Shown: positions 8,521 to 17,169, counted from the stretch's first letter. The stretch: DNA of 45,710 nt from Bradyrhizobium sp. LTSP885 (GCF_000938305.1 NZ_JYMT01000010.1:1-45710); one strand, 5' to 3'. Program-made: numbers and translations. Notes: generated from the letters alone by a model not told the origin.

Positions 8521-9241
8521 GCCAGCGCCCATCCTCAAGGTCTCCACGCTGGTCAAGCGCTTCGGCGGCTTCCATGCACTCGACGGCCTGAGCTTTCACG
8601 TCGCATCGGGTGAGATCCTCGGACTCGTCGGTCCCAATGGCTCGGGTAAGACGACGGCGATCAACGTGATCTCCGGCCTCTATGCGCCTGATGGCGGCGA
8701 GGTCGTGTTCGACGGCGCCTCGGTCGGCGGCGTCGCCTCGCACAAACTGGTTCACCGTGGCATCAACCGCACCTTCCAGGTGCCAAAGCCGTTCCTGTCG
8801 CTGACGGTGCGCGAGAACATCCAGGTGGCGCTGGCTTACGGCCGCGCGTCGGTGGCGCCGCCCGCGATGGAGGAACTGCTCGACGACTTCAGACTGACGG
8901 AGGTCGCCGACCGCCCCGCAGCCGATCTCAACAGCGCGCAGCAGAAAATGCTGGATCTCACCCGCGCGCTCGCGACGCGGCCACGGCTGCTGCTGCTCGA
9001 CGAGCTCGCGGCGGGCCTCAACCCAGCCGAGCTTGACTGGATCGCCGGACGCATCAAGGCGCTGGCCGCCACCGGCATGGCTGTTATCGTGGTCGAGCAT
9101 CTCATGGGCTTCATCGAACAGATCACCGACCGCGTCATCGTGCTCAATGCCGGCAAGGAGATCTTTGAAGGCACGCTCGCCACCGCGGTGCGCGAGCCGC
9201 AGGTGATCGAGGTGTTTTTGGGAGGCGAGCATGCCGCCTGA
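8510..9241 (+). CDS. ABC transporter ATP-binding protein (LivG-like)
   Basis: A cytoplasmic ATPase subunit of 243 residues. Walker A is GPNGSGKT at 41-48 and the Q-loop lies in NRTFQVPKPF. Walker B is LLLLDELAAGLNP, and the switch histidine is in VEHLMGF. Two details are unusual. The signature reads LNSAQQKML instead of the usual LS(Y/G)GQ form, and the residue after the catalytic Glu is Leu rather than Pro. Both still allow an ATPase, possibly with altered coupling. It overlaps its neighbours on both sides (11 bases each) and would heterodimerise with the LivF-like product. Confidence 0.92.
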   Translation: MSPEPAPILKVSTLVKRFGGFHALDGLSFHVASGEILGLVGPNGSGKTTAINVISGLYAPDGGEVVFDGASVGGVASHKLVHRGINRTFQVPKPFLSLTVRENIQVALAYGRASVAPPAMEELLDDFRLTEVADRPAADLNSAQQKMLDLTRALATRPRLLLLDELAAGLNPAELDWIAGRIKALAATGMAVIVVEHLMGFIEQITDRVIVLNAGKEIFEGTLATAVREPQVIEVFLGGEHAA

Positions 9242-9950
9242 TGCAACATCGCTACTGGACGCCAGGGGGGTCGATGCCGGCTACGGCACCATGCAGGTGC
9301 TGTGGGGCGTCGATCTCGACGTCCGCCCCGGCGAGACCGTGCTGCTGCTCGGCGCCAACGGCGCCGGCAAGACCACTTTCCTGAAGTCGCTGGTCGGCCT
9401 GATCGAGGCGCGCAGCGGCCATATCAGCCTCGGCGGCGAGGATGTCACAAAGATGCGCTCGTCGGACCGCATGAAGCGCGGCATGACCTACATGTCGGAG
9501 CTCGCGGTGTTTCCCGATCTGTCGATCGAGGAGAACATCCGGGTCGGTGCGCAGGCGCTGGGACACGCCAATCCGGGCGCGCGGGTCGAGGAATTGTACG
9601 GCCTGTTTCCGGTGCTGCGCGACAAGCGCCGCGATCCCGCCTCCAGCCTGTCGGGCGGCCAGCGCAAGATGCTCGGCATCGCCAAGGCGCTGTCGGCCGA
9701 GCCGAAGCTGCTGGTCATGGACGAGCCCTCCGCCGGGCTGTCGCCGCTGTTCGTCAAGGAGGTGATCCGCATCCTGTCGAGCCTGCAGGGCCGCGGATTG
9801 GCGCTGTTGATCGCCGAGCAGAATATCGGTTTCCTCGAGGTCGCGACGCGGGTGTTCGTGCTGGAAGGCGGACGTATCAGCTTCTCCGGCACGGTTGCTG
9901 AAATGAGCGGCAATGACGAACTGCACAAGGCCTATTTCGGGCTGAAGTGA
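9231..9950 (+). CDS. ABC transporter ATP-binding protein (LivF-like)
   Basis: The second ATPase subunit, 239 residues. Walker A is GANGAGKT (41-48), the Q-loop region is MTYMSELAVFPDLS, the signature is the canonical LSGGQRKML, and Walker B is LLVMDEPSAGLSP. The family-typical AEQN switch region follows. The Q-loop has SE where many LivF proteins have PE or PQ. Its start overlaps the LivG-like gene by 11 bases. It closes the transporter gene set; the amidase follows after about 90 bases. Confidence 0.92.
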   Translation: MPPDATSLLDARGVDAGYGTMQVLWGVDLDVRPGETVLLLGANGAGKTTFLKSLVGLIEARSGHISLGGEDVTKMRSSDRMKRGMTYMSELAVFPDLSIEENIRVGAQALGHANPGARVEELYGLFPVLRDKRRDPASSLSGGQRKMLGIAKALSAEPKLLVMDEPSAGLSPLFVKEVIRILSSLQGRGLALLIAEQNIGFLEVATRVFVLEGGRISFSGTVAEMSGNDELHKAYFGLK

Positions 9951-10041
9951 TGCCAACGGCGATGATCTGCCTTGGCGCAGACCATCTGGAAATCGGCGCC
10001 GGTTCGGGCGACAATCAGACCAGAGCCATGAAGTGAGAGCC

Positions 10042-11391
10042 ATGCCTGATAATCCAACACTCGCCTCCCTTGCTGCCGATCTCGCCTCCGGCGCCACCTC
10101 CGCCCGCAAGCTCGTCGAGCAATGCATCGCCAAAATCGCCGATCCCGCGGGTGAGGGCCAGCGCACCTTCATCTACGTCGACAGGGACGCCGCGCTGGAA
10201 GCGGCCGACGCGATGGACGGGCTTCGCAAGGCGAATGCGGCGCCGTCGCCCTTTGCCGGCATCCCGATCTCAATCAAGGACCTGTTCGACATCAAGGGCC
10301 AGGTAACGCGCGCCGGCTCCCGGGCGCTGGATGATTCCGCAGCCGCAGAGGCCGATGCACCCGTGGTGGCGCGGCTCAAGCGCGCCGGCTTTATCGTGAT
10401 CGGCCGCACCAACATGACCGAGTTCGCCTATTCCGGCATCGGCATCAACCCGCATTACGGCACCCCGAAGAGCGCCTGGAACCGGAGTGTCGGCCATGTG
10501 CCCGGCGGCTCGTCGTCGGGCGCGGCAGTGTCGATCGCCGACGGCATGGCGTTCGGCGCGCTCGGCACCGACACCGGCGGCTCCTGCCGGATTCCCGCCG
10601 CCTTCAACGGCATCGTCGGCTACAAGCCGACGCAGCGCCGAATCCCGCTCGATGGCGGCGTGCCGCTGTCGTTCTCGCTCGACAGCTACGGGCCGCTGGC
10701 CAATTCAGTCGCCTGCTGCGCGGCGCTCGATGCCGTGCTCGCCGACGAGCAGGTCGAGCCGCTGACCCCGAGGCCGGTGAAAGGCATGCGGCTCGCGGTG
10801 CCGACCACAATTGTGCTCGACGATCTCGATGACGCCGTCGCAAAAACCTTCGAGCGCGCGCTCGCGGCGCTGTCGCGCGCCGGCGCATCGATCGAGCGGA
10901 TCGAAATAACGGAGCTGCTCGACGTCGGGGTGATGCACGCCAAGGGCGGTTTCGCCGCGGCGGAAAGCTATGCCTGGCACCGCTTCCTGATCGCGAGCAA
11001 GGGCGACGTCTACGATCCTCGCGTCTCCTCGCGCATCCTGCGCGGCGAGGGTTTTCCGGCGGCCGATTACATCGATCTGCTCAACGCGCGCCGCTCGTTC
11101 ATCGCTCGCACCAACAAGCGCATCGCGTCCTATGACGCGCTGGTGATGCCGACCACGGCGAACACGCCACCTCGCATCGCCGACCTCGCCGACGACACGG
11201 CCTTCACCATCCAGAACCTGCGCGCGCTGCGCAACTGCACGCTGATCAATGTGCTCGACGGCTGCGCGATCTCGCTGCCGGCGCATCGCGAAGGCGAGGT
11301 GCCGGTCGGCCTGATGCTTGCGGCGTCGGGAGGATCAGATCGCCGCATCTTCGAACTTGCGGCCGGAATGGAGACCGTCATCCGTGTTTGA
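10042..11391 (+). CDS. Amidase (amidase signature family)
   Basis: An amidase-signature hydrolase of 449 residues, cleaving a carboxamide or related C-N bond in the cytoplasm. The Ser-cisSer-Lys triad can be placed: K79 in ISIKDLFD, S157 as the cis-Ser in PGGSSSG, and S181 as nucleophile in TDTGGSCRIP. I start at the ATG at 10042 (MPDNPTL) rather than the in-frame GTG at 10033, because the family usually begins near here and a GAG-containing stretch precedes it. It follows the importer on the same strand, and the DUF2848 gene starts inside its last codons. A plausible reading is uptake of an amide followed by hydrolysis. Allophanate- or aryl-amide-type substrates are equally possible. Confidence 0.9.
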   Translation: MPDNPTLASLAADLASGATSARKLVEQCIAKIADPAGEGQRTFIYVDRDAALEAADAMDGLRKANAAPSPFAGIPISIKDLFDIKGQVTRAGSRALDDSAAAEADAPVVARLKRAGFIVIGRTNMTEFAYSGIGINPHYGTPKSAWNRSVGHVPGGSSSGAAVSIADGMAFGALGTDTGGSCRIPAAFNGIVGYKPTQRRIPLDGGVPLSFSLDSYGPLANSVACCAALDAVLADEQVEPLTPRPVKGMRLAVPTTIVLDDLDDAVAKTFERALAALSRAGASIERIEITELLDVGVMHAKGGFAAAESYAWHRFLIASKGDVYDPRVSSRILRGEGFPAADYIDLLNARRSFIARTNKRIASYDALVMPTTANTPPRIADLADDTAFTIQNLRALRNCTLINVLDGCAISLPAHREGEVPVGLMLAASGGSDRRIFELAAGMETVIRV

Positions 11392-12070
11392 TCTCACCTT
11401 CAACGTCGACGACAAGGGCGCAGCGACCCCGCTCACGCTCGAAATCAGGCAGGCCGTCATCGCCGGCTGGACCGGCCGCGATCCGGTGGCGCGCGACAAG
11501 CACATCGTCGAACTGGAAGCGATCGGCATCGCCCGTCCGGCGACGACGCCGATCTATTACCGCTGCTCGGCGCGGCGGATCACCTTCGCCGATACCATCG
11601 AGGTCTGCGGCGAGGAATCCAGCGGCGAGGTCGAGTTCGTGCTGATCGGCTGGCAGGGCCGCACCTTTGTCGGCTGCGGCTCCGACCATACCGACCGCAA
11701 GGTCGAGGCCTACAGCGTCACCGTGTCGAAGCAGATGTGCGACAAGCCTGTCGCCTCCGAGCTGTGGGAACTCGAGGACGTCATCGGCCATTGGGATGAG
11801 CTGGTGCTGCGCTCCTGGGCCGTGATCGGCGGCCAGCGCGTGCTCTATCAGGAAGGCACGCTCGACCACATGCTGCCGGTGAAGGATCTGATCGACCGTG
11901 GCTTCGGCGAGGCCGGATTGCCCGACGGCTGCGCCATGTTCGGCGGCACCTTCGCGGCCAAGGGCGGCATCCGCCCGGCAAGCCGCTTCGAGTTCGAGCT
12001 GGAAGATCCGGTGCTGAAGCGGAAGATTAGCCACGGCTACGACGTAATTACGCTGCCGGTCAGGGGCTGA
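11384..12070 (+). CDS. DUF2848 domain-containing protein
   Basis: A protein of 228 residues. The GTG at 11384 (reading VFDLTFNVDD) overlaps the amidase stop by 8 bases and matches where DUF2848 proteins usually begin; an upstream in-frame extension to 11318 lies wholly inside the amidase gene and is unlikely. The fold is related to the fumarylacetoacetate-hydrolase group. Visible features are a QAVIAGWTGRD segment near the start, EVEFVLIGW, the SDHTDRKVEAYSV stretch and a C-terminal GGTFAAKGGIRPASRFEFELEDP. No signal peptide is visible. The tight overlap with the amidase implies a shared pathway. The biochemical reaction of the family is not established to my knowledge. Confidence 0.85.
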   Translation: MFDLTFNVDDKGAATPLTLEIRQAVIAGWTGRDPVARDKHIVELEAIGIARPATTPIYYRCSARRITFADTIEVCGEESSGEVEFVLIGWQGRTFVGCGSDHTDRKVEAYSVTVSKQMCDKPVASELWELEDVIGHWDELVLRSWAVIGGQRVLYQEGTLDHMLPVKDLIDRGFGEAGLPDGCAMFGGTFAAKGGIRPASRFEFELEDPVLKRKISHGYDVITLPVRG

Positions 12071-12120
12071 TCTCTCTCCACGCGTCGTCCCGGCGAAGCG
12101 AGCTGACGTCCTCTCCACGG

Positions 12121-12146
12121 GTCGTCCCTGCTTTCGCAGGGACGAC
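12121..12146. repeat. Perfect 11-bp-stem hairpin, repeat fragment
   Basis: GTCGTCCCTGC (12121-12131) and GCAGGGACGAC (12136-12146) pair perfectly around a TTTC loop. It lies 50 bases after the DUF2848 stop in a 158-bp gap. There is no T run behind it, so a strong intrinsic terminator is doubtful. The sequence resembles the dispersed CGTCCC-type repeats of Bradyrhizobium, and it may still block or stabilise mRNA ends. Confidence 0.65.
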
Positions 12147-12228
12147 AGTGAGTTTGGGGCACGATACTGGCGTGTTCCTGCCGGAAATCGGGTGGCGTCA
12201 ATCCCGATCATGAGCGAGACTCCCGCTC

Positions 12229-12975
12229 ATGAAAGCCACAGCCAAAGCCGCCGCCCAAGAGTTCTCAACCGATATCCCCGCTCGCGTCGATGCGCTCGAC
12301 TGGGTGCAAGTCACCGCCGATCTCGACGGAGAGGGATGCGCGGTCCTCAAGGGCCTGCTGACGCCGCCGGAATGCGATGCGATGTCAGCGCTCTATCCCC
12401 ATGACGGCCTGTTCCGCAGCAAGGTCGTGATGGGCCGCCATGGCTTCGGTCGCGGCGAGTACAAATATTTCGCCTATCCGCTGCCGGACTTGATCGCCGG
12501 CCTGCGGCCTGCGCTCTATGCGCGGCTCACCGGGATCGCCAATCGCTGGAACCAGACGATGGGGATCGATATCGGCTATCCCGCGTCGCATGAGGCGTTC
12601 CTGAAGCGCTGCCATGATGCCGGGCAGACGCGGCCGACGCCGCTGCTGCTGCAATATGGCGAGGGCGACTACAACTGCCTGCATCAGGATCTCTATGGCG
12701 AGCACGTGTTCCCGATCCAGGTCGCGATCCTGCTGTCGCAGCCGGGGCGCGATTTCAGCGGCGGCGAGTTCGTGCTGACGGAGCAGCGGCCGCGGATGCA
12801 GTCGCGGCCCGAGGTGGTGCCGCTCGCGCAGGGCGATGCGGTGGCTTTTGCCGTGCATCATCGTCCGGTGCAGGGGACACGCGGCTTCTATCGGGTTAAT
12901 CTGCGTCACGGCGTCAGCCGTATCAGATATGGTCACCGTCACACCGTTGGCGTGATCTTCCACGACGCAAAGTAA
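12229..12975 (+). CDS. 2OG-Fe(II) oxygenase family protein
   Basis: A 2-oxoglutarate- and Fe(II)-dependent dioxygenase of 248 residues. The HxD pair is H152/D154 in LHQDLYGEHVFPIQ, followed by GGEFVLTEQRPR. The distal His is one of H210/H211 (FAVHHRPVQG) or H227, and the Arg-rich end (RIRYGHRH) could supply the 2OG anchor. No signal peptide is visible, so it should act in the cytoplasm. It ends 2 bases before alkB and almost certainly shares its transcript, which suggests a role in alkylation damage or nucleic-acid/protein modification. The substrate is not identifiable from sequence. The ATG at 12229 lacks a clear ribosome site. Confidence 0.85.
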   Translation: MKATAKAAAQEFSTDIPARVDALDWVQVTADLDGEGCAVLKGLLTPPECDAMSALYPHDGLFRSKVVMGRHGFGRGEYKYFAYPLPDLIAGLRPALYARLTGIANRWNQTMGIDIGYPASHEAFLKRCHDAGQTRPTPLLLQYGEGDYNCLHQDLYGEHVFPIQVAILLSQPGRDFSGGEFVLTEQRPRMQSRPEVVPLAQGDAVAFAVHHRPVQGTRGFYRVNLRHGVSRIRYGHRHTVGVIFHDAK

Positions 12976-12977
12976 CT

Positions 12978-13637
12978 GTGAACGTGACTGCCGATCTGTT
13001 CGAGACCGTTGGCGACGCACGCCCACCGCGCGAGATGATCGCGGAGGGCGCCGTGTTGCTGCGCGGCTTCGCAGGAACGTTCGAAGCCGAGTTGCTTCAG
13101 GCGTTGCGGGACATCGTCAAGCGGGCGCCGTTCCGCCATCTGATCACGCCGGGCGGCCACCGGATGTCGGTCGCGATGACCAATTGCGGCCGCCTCGGCT
13201 GGGTCTCCGACCCCAGCGGCTATCGCTATGACGGCATCGATCCGGATAGCGGCGCGCCATGGCCGGCGATGCCGCCGGTGCTATGCAGGCTCGCCGCTGC
13301 GGCCGCGGAGGAGGGCGGCTTCACCGGGTTTGCGCCGGAGGCCTGCCTGATCAACCGCTTTGTCCCCGGCGCAAAGCTGTCGCTGCATCAGGACAAGGAC
13401 GAACTCGACTACGCAGCCCCCATCGTCTCGGTGTCGCTCGGGCTACCGGCGACCTTCCTGTTCGGTGGCCTCAAGCGCAACGACACGCCACGGCGTTACC
13501 GCCTCGAGCATGGCGACGTCGCGGTGTGGGGCGGTCCGTCACGGCTGTTTTACCACGGCGTCGCGCCGCTCGCCGACGGCGAGCACGGCGTGCTCGGCTG
13601 CCAGCGCATCAACCTGACGTTTCGCAAGGTGCGTTGA
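12978..13637 (+). CDS. alkB: Alpha-ketoglutarate-dependent dioxygenase AlkB
   Basis: An oxidative DNA/RNA dealkylation enzyme that removes methyl groups from 1-methyladenine and 3-methylcytosine. It has 219 residues, the same size class as E. coli AlkB. The iron ligands are H137 and D139 (LHQDKDE) and H193 (FYHGVAPL). The 2OG-binding arginines are R210 and R216 in the closing RINLTFRKVR. The substrate-recognition lid has MTNCGRLGWVSDPSGYRY, matching the AlkB nucleotide-recognition loop. It starts at a GTG 2 bases after the preceding 2OG oxygenase gene. No ada gene is present nearby. Its right-hand neighbour converges on it. Confidence 0.93.
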   Translation: MNVTADLFETVGDARPPREMIAEGAVLLRGFAGTFEAELLQALRDIVKRAPFRHLITPGGHRMSVAMTNCGRLGWVSDPSGYRYDGIDPDSGAPWPAMPPVLCRLAAAAAEEGGFTGFAPEACLINRFVPGAKLSLHQDKDELDYAAPIVSVSLGLPATFLFGGLKRNDTPRRYRLEHGDVAVWGGPSRLFYHGVAPLADGEHGVLGCQRINLTFRKVR

Positions 13638-13649
13638 GCCGTCCCGCTC

Positions 13650-15278
13650 TCAGATGTTCTTCGCCGGGTGGATGAACGCCCACGGCGAGACTTCGGAGCC
13701 GGTCGGCACCTCCACCGAGATCACATAGGGCCCGCCGTCGGCCAGCGCCTTTTCCAGCGCGGGACGGAACTGATCGGGCGAGGTGACGCGCGCAGCACCA
13801 GCGCCGAAGGATTCGGCGAGCTTGACGAAATCCGGATTGACGAGGTCGGAGGCGACGATGCGGCCGTCGAAACGCTCCTGCTGGTCGCGGCGGACATTGC
13901 CGTAGGCGTTGTTGTTGAACACCAGCGTGACCACGCCGATCTTGAACTGAACGGCGGTCGCAAGCTCCTGCACGCCGAACATGAAGCCGCCATCGCCGGT
14001 GATCGCGACCACCGGCTTGTTCGGGTTGGCGACCTTGGCGCCGAGCGCGGTCGGAAAGCCGGAGCCGAGCGTGCCCTGATAGCCTGACGTGATGAAGGTG
14101 CGCGGTTCGTAGATCGGAAAGCCGTACCAGGACGCGAAGCCGAACTGCGACAGCTCGTCGGTGACGATGGCGTTCGCCGGCAGCACATCGCGGAGGATTT
14201 TCAGGTAGGCCATCTGCGGCTGGATGCGCTGGATATCGACTTCCGCAGCGGCGGTCGCCTCACGGATCGCTGTGCGACGGCCGCTTGTCTTGCTGTAACC
14301 GGCCTTGCGCACGGCGCCGGCGAGATCGGCGGTCGCGGCCCTGGCGTCGGCGATGACCGCGGCATCCGCCGGCCAGCGGCGCATCTCGACCGGGTCGATA
14401 TCGATCCGCACGCATTTCAAGCCGGCCGGCTGATAGGGCCAGCGCGACATCGTCGGCAGCTCCATGCGGCTGCCGATGCCAATCATCAAGTCGGTCTTCG
14501 GCCACAGCCTGTAGGCCGCGGCCATGGTCAGCCCGAGCTCATGGGCATTGGAGACGATGCCGCGGCCGCTGCGAAACGCGACGACCGGCGCGTCGATCAT
14601 TTCGGCGAGCTCCAGAACCTCCTCACGGGCGTCGATCGCGCCGCTGCCGACAAAGATCATCGGCGCCTTGCTGCCCGCGATCAAATCGGCGGCCGCCTTG
14701 ATGCGATCGGGATCGGGCTGCGGCGCCGGCAGCCGATCGAACGGTTTGACGGGCGCGACCTGGGCGCGCTGGGTGAACACGTCCCATGGCATTTCCAGCG
14801 ACACCGGGCCGCGCCGGCCCGACAGCATCTCCTGGAATGCGCGCGCGACCATCGCGGGCGCGTTGTCGGGGTATTCGATCCGGTCGGCCCATTTCACGAA
14901 GGTGCGCAAGGTCGCGAGTTGGTCCGGCATCTCGTGCAGATGGCCGCGGCCCTTGCCCAGAAATTGTGTCGGTACCTGTCCGGTCAGGCACAGCACCGGC
15001 TCGTTGCAACCGAATGCGGTGAGCAGCGCTGCCGAGGCATTGAGCACGCCGGGGCCGGGCACCACGCTGAACACGCCGGGCTTACCCGAAGAGCGCGCAT
15101 AGCCGAACGCCATGTAGCCGCAGGCCTGCTCGTGCCGGGCGCCGATCACCTTCAGCTGCGCCTGGTGGAACGCATCGAACAGGCCGTAGATCTGCGCGCC
15201 GGGCAGGCCGAACACGGTGTCGACGCCGTGGGCGACGATGCCGTTGACGATGGCTTCGCCGCCGGATGTTGAGGTCAT
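13650..15278 (-). CDS. ThDP-dependent enzyme, acetolactate-synthase-like large subunit
   Basis: A thiamine-diphosphate enzyme of 542 residues with the three-domain layout of the acetolactate synthase/oxo-acid decarboxylase family. The catalytic Glu is E50 in ARHEQACGYMAFGYAR. The central domain carries the FAD/NAD-like GSGAID segment. The ThDP/Mg motif is GDGGFMFG...NNNAYGN near residues 420-455. I start at the ATG at 15278; an upstream in-frame start at 15326 would overlap the preceding gene. No small regulatory subunit is nearby, so a biosynthetic IlvB role is unlikely. It sits at the end of the hpa operon 25 bases after the FAH-family gene, so it could process a 2-oxo acid or aldehyde from the pathway. 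That assignment is unproven. Confidence 0.85.
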   Translation of the reverse strand: MTSTSGGEAIVNGIVAHGVDTVFGLPGAQIYGLFDAFHQAQLKVIGARHEQACGYMAFGYARSSGKPGVFSVVPGPGVLNASAALLTAFGCNEPVLCLTGQVPTQFLGKGRGHLHEMPDQLATLRTFVKWADRIEYPDNAPAMVARAFQEMLSGRRGPVSLEMPWDVFTQRAQVAPVKPFDRLPAPQPDPDRIKAAADLIAGSKAPMIFVGSGAIDAREEVLELAEMIDAPVVAFRSGRGIVSNAHELGLTMAAAYRLWPKTDLMIGIGSRMELPTMSRWPYQPAGLKCVRIDIDPVEMRRWPADAAVIADARAATADLAGAVRKAGYSKTSGRRTAIREATAAAEVDIQRIQPQMAYLKILRDVLPANAIVTDELSQFGFASWYGFPIYEPRTFITSGYQGTLGSGFPTALGAKVANPNKPVVAITGDGGFMFGVQELATAVQFKIGVVTLVFNNNAYGNVRRDQQERFDGRIVASDLVNPDFVKLAESFGAGAARVTSPDQFRPALEKALADGGPYVISVEVPTGSEVSPWAFIHPAKNI

Positions 15279-15303
15279 GGTCCTGTCCACTTGGCTTGAG
15301 AGG

Positions 15304-16179
15304 TTAGCTGGCTTCGTCGACGACACCGTTGCGCAAGACGCCGACGCCTTCAGCCTCGACCTCTATCACATCGCCGGGCTTCAGATAGCGCGGCGGATCG
15401 AACCGCGCACCGGCGCCGGTCGGCGTGCCCGTCACGATGATATCGCCGGGCATCAATGTCGTGAAGGTCGAGATGTAGTTGATGAGGTAACGGAAGCCGA
15501 AGATCAGCCGCGAGGTGCGGTCGTCCTGCCTGACCTCGCCGTTGACGCGGGCGGTCAGCCTGACATCGGCGATCTGCGCCTCGTTGCTGTAGGGCACGAT
15601 CCACGGGCCGAGGCTGCCGGTGGAATCGAAATTCTTGCCCTGGGTGACGTTGAACTTGGCGTGCCGCACCCAGTCGCGGATGGTGCCTTCATTGCACAGT
15701 GAAAGCGCCGCGATGTGATCGAGCGCGGCGCTTTCCGGGATGTGGCGGCCGGGCTTGCCGATGACGAGCACCAACTCGCCCTCGTAGTCGAGCTGCGGCG
15801 AGGCGCGCGGGCGCACCACGGCTGCGTTGTGGCCGACGAAGGAGCGCGGCACCCGCAGGAACATGCTCGGATATTTCGGCGCATCCGAGCCGTCCTTGTA
15901 TTCGGCGTTGCGGTCCGGATAGTTGACGCCGATGCAGATGATCTTTTCAGGCGCCGGGATCGGCGGCTGAAAGGCGACCGCGTCGAGCGCATGGTCGGGC
16001 GAACGCTTCGCGGCGTCCTCCGCGAGCTTCGTCAGCGCGCCGGCGGCGATGGCATCACGCAGCGTCGGGTAGTCCTTGGCAAAGCGCGCGGAGAGATCGA
16101 CGATGCCGGTGTCGGTCACGGCGCCATAGCTGGTGGCGCCGTTGATGGAGTAGGTGGCGAGGCGGGGTATGGACATCAT
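15304..16179 (-). CDS. Fumarylacetoacetate hydrolase family protein (HpaG-type role likely)
   Basis: An FAH-family enzyme of 291 residues. Its metal site includes E133 and E135 in LDYEGELVLVIGKPG, and it carries the family's GKNFDSTGSLGPWIV and VTGTPTGAG segments. In homoprotocatechuate catabolism the FAH-family HpaG decarboxylates 5-oxo-pent-3-ene-1,2,5-tricarboxylate and isomerises 2-hydroxyhepta-2,4-dienedioate. This gene lies directly after hpaD (6 bases) and in an operon with hpaE, hpaF and hpaH, so it is the best candidate for that step. E. coli HpaG is a double-domain protein of about 430 residues; this one has a single catalytic domain plus an N-terminal extension. A GAGG lies before the tandem ATGATG start. 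Confidence 0.87.
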   Translation of the reverse strand: MMSIPRLATYSINGATSYGAVTDTGIVDLSARFAKDYPTLRDAIAAGALTKLAEDAAKRSPDHALDAVAFQPPIPAPEKIICIGVNYPDRNAEYKDGSDAPKYPSMFLRVPRSFVGHNAAVVRPRASPQLDYEGELVLVIGKPGRHIPESAALDHIAALSLCNEGTIRDWVRHAKFNVTQGKNFDSTGSLGPWIVPYSNEAQIADVRLTARVNGEVRQDDRTSRLIFGFRYLINYISTFTTLMPGDIIVTGTPTGAGARFDPPRYLKPGDVIEVEAEGVGVLRNGVVDEAS

Positions 16180-16185
16180 CGATCC

Positions 16186-17169
16186 TCAATCCGCAACCAG
16201 GACGTCGGCGACGAAGCGCGGTTCGCGCACCGCTTGGCCAGCGAACACCGAGCCCTCCTCGAACCAGGAGCGCGGCGCCGGCGCGCCCCACAGCGTCTGG
16301 CGGCGCGGATCGCGCAGCGACCAGCGCAGCGGCTCGTGGTCGTGATCGCCGGTGAAATAATCGCTGGTGTAGAGCTCGATGCGATGGCCGTCGGGATCGC
16401 GGATATAGAGGAAGAAGGCGTTGGAGATGCCGTGCCGGCCGGGGCCGCGCTCGATGTTGCTGAGGAAACCCGAGGAGGCCATCACGTCGCAGAGATGCAC
16501 GATGTTCATCGCGGTCGGCACCCAATAGGCGATGTGATGCAGGCGCGGGCCACGGCCGTTGGTGATGGCGAAGTCGTGGACGTTGCCCTTACGATGCATC
16601 CAGGCGGCGGCGATGCGGCCGTTCGGGCCGTCCTCCTCGGCATATTCGGTGAGGCGGAAGCCGAGCCGGGCGTAGAAGTCGACGGTGTCCTGCACCTCGG
16701 CCGCGAACACGTTGAAATGGTCGAGCCGCTGCGGATGGCAGCCCTTGTAGAGGTCGTAGCGCCGCAGCAGATGCGGTCGCTTCTCCATCGTGGCGTAGAG
16801 CTCGATCTGGAAGCCGAACGGATCGGTGAATTGCAGCGTGCGGCCCTGGAACGGCTGGTCGACGAAGGCGTAGGCGATGCCGTTCTCGGAGAAGAACACC
16901 GCCGCCTTGTCGAGGTCGCCGTCATTTCCGACCTTGAAGCCAAGCCGGTTGCAGGCCGCCTTCGGCGCCTTGCGCAACACCACCGAGTGATGCTGGTGCT
17001 CCTCGCTGGCGCGCAGATAGACCGACTTATCGTCGCGGTCCTCGACGTGGAGGCCGACCGTGGTCTCGTAGAACGCGGCGCTCTTGTTCAGATCCGTGAC
17101 GTCGAGCACGGCGTGGCTGCAACGGATGATATTGAAGGGTGGATCGAAGACGTGCTGTGGAGCGGGCAT
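16186..17169 (-). CDS. hpaD: 3,4-dihydroxyphenylacetate 2,3-dioxygenase, VOC extradiol type
   Basis: The ring-cleaving extradiol dioxygenase of the homoprotocatechuate pathway, opening 3,4-dihydroxyphenylacetate next to its hydroxyls. It has 327 residues and two vicinal-oxygen-chelate modules. The metal ligands fall at H151 (RLDHFNVF), H211 (RLHHIAYW) and E265 (GHRIELY). H198 and Y255 occupy the acid-base positions known as H200 and Y257 in the Brevibacterium enzyme, an almost exact match in spacing. The C-terminal lid with DYFTGDHDHEPLRW is also typical. It is the fourth gene of the hpa operon, separated from hpaE by a 103-bp gap with a palindromic repeat. It belongs to the VOC type, not the LigB-type HpaD of E. 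coli. Confidence 0.92.
   Translation of the reverse strand: MPAPQHVFDPPFNIIRCSHAVLDVTDLNKSAAFYETTVGLHVEDRDDKSVYLRASEEHQHHSVVLRKAPKAACNRLGFKVGNDGDLDKAAVFFSENGIAYAFVDQPFQGRTLQFTDPFGFQIELYATMEKRPHLLRRYDLYKGCHPQRLDHFNVFAAEVQDTVDFYARLGFRLTEYAEEDGPNGRIAAAWMHRKGNVHDFAITNGRGPRLHHIAYWVPTAMNIVHLCDVMASSGFLSNIERGPGRHGISNAFFLYIRDPDGHRIELYTSDYFTGDHDHEPLRWSLRDPRRQTLWGAPAPRSWFEEGSVFAGQAVREPRFVADVLVAD

Noticed and set aside
9950..10036. A 28-codon frame (starting MPTAMICLGAD) between the LivF-like gene and the amidase, overlapping the preceding stop
   Set aside because: Too short to judge, without a ribosome site or a known relative; it may be a chance frame, though a translational relay to the amidase is conceivable.
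12121..12146. Intrinsic terminator for the amidase-DUF2848 genes
   Set aside because: The hairpin is strong but lacks a following T run, and its sequence matches dispersed repeats; listed only as a repeat.
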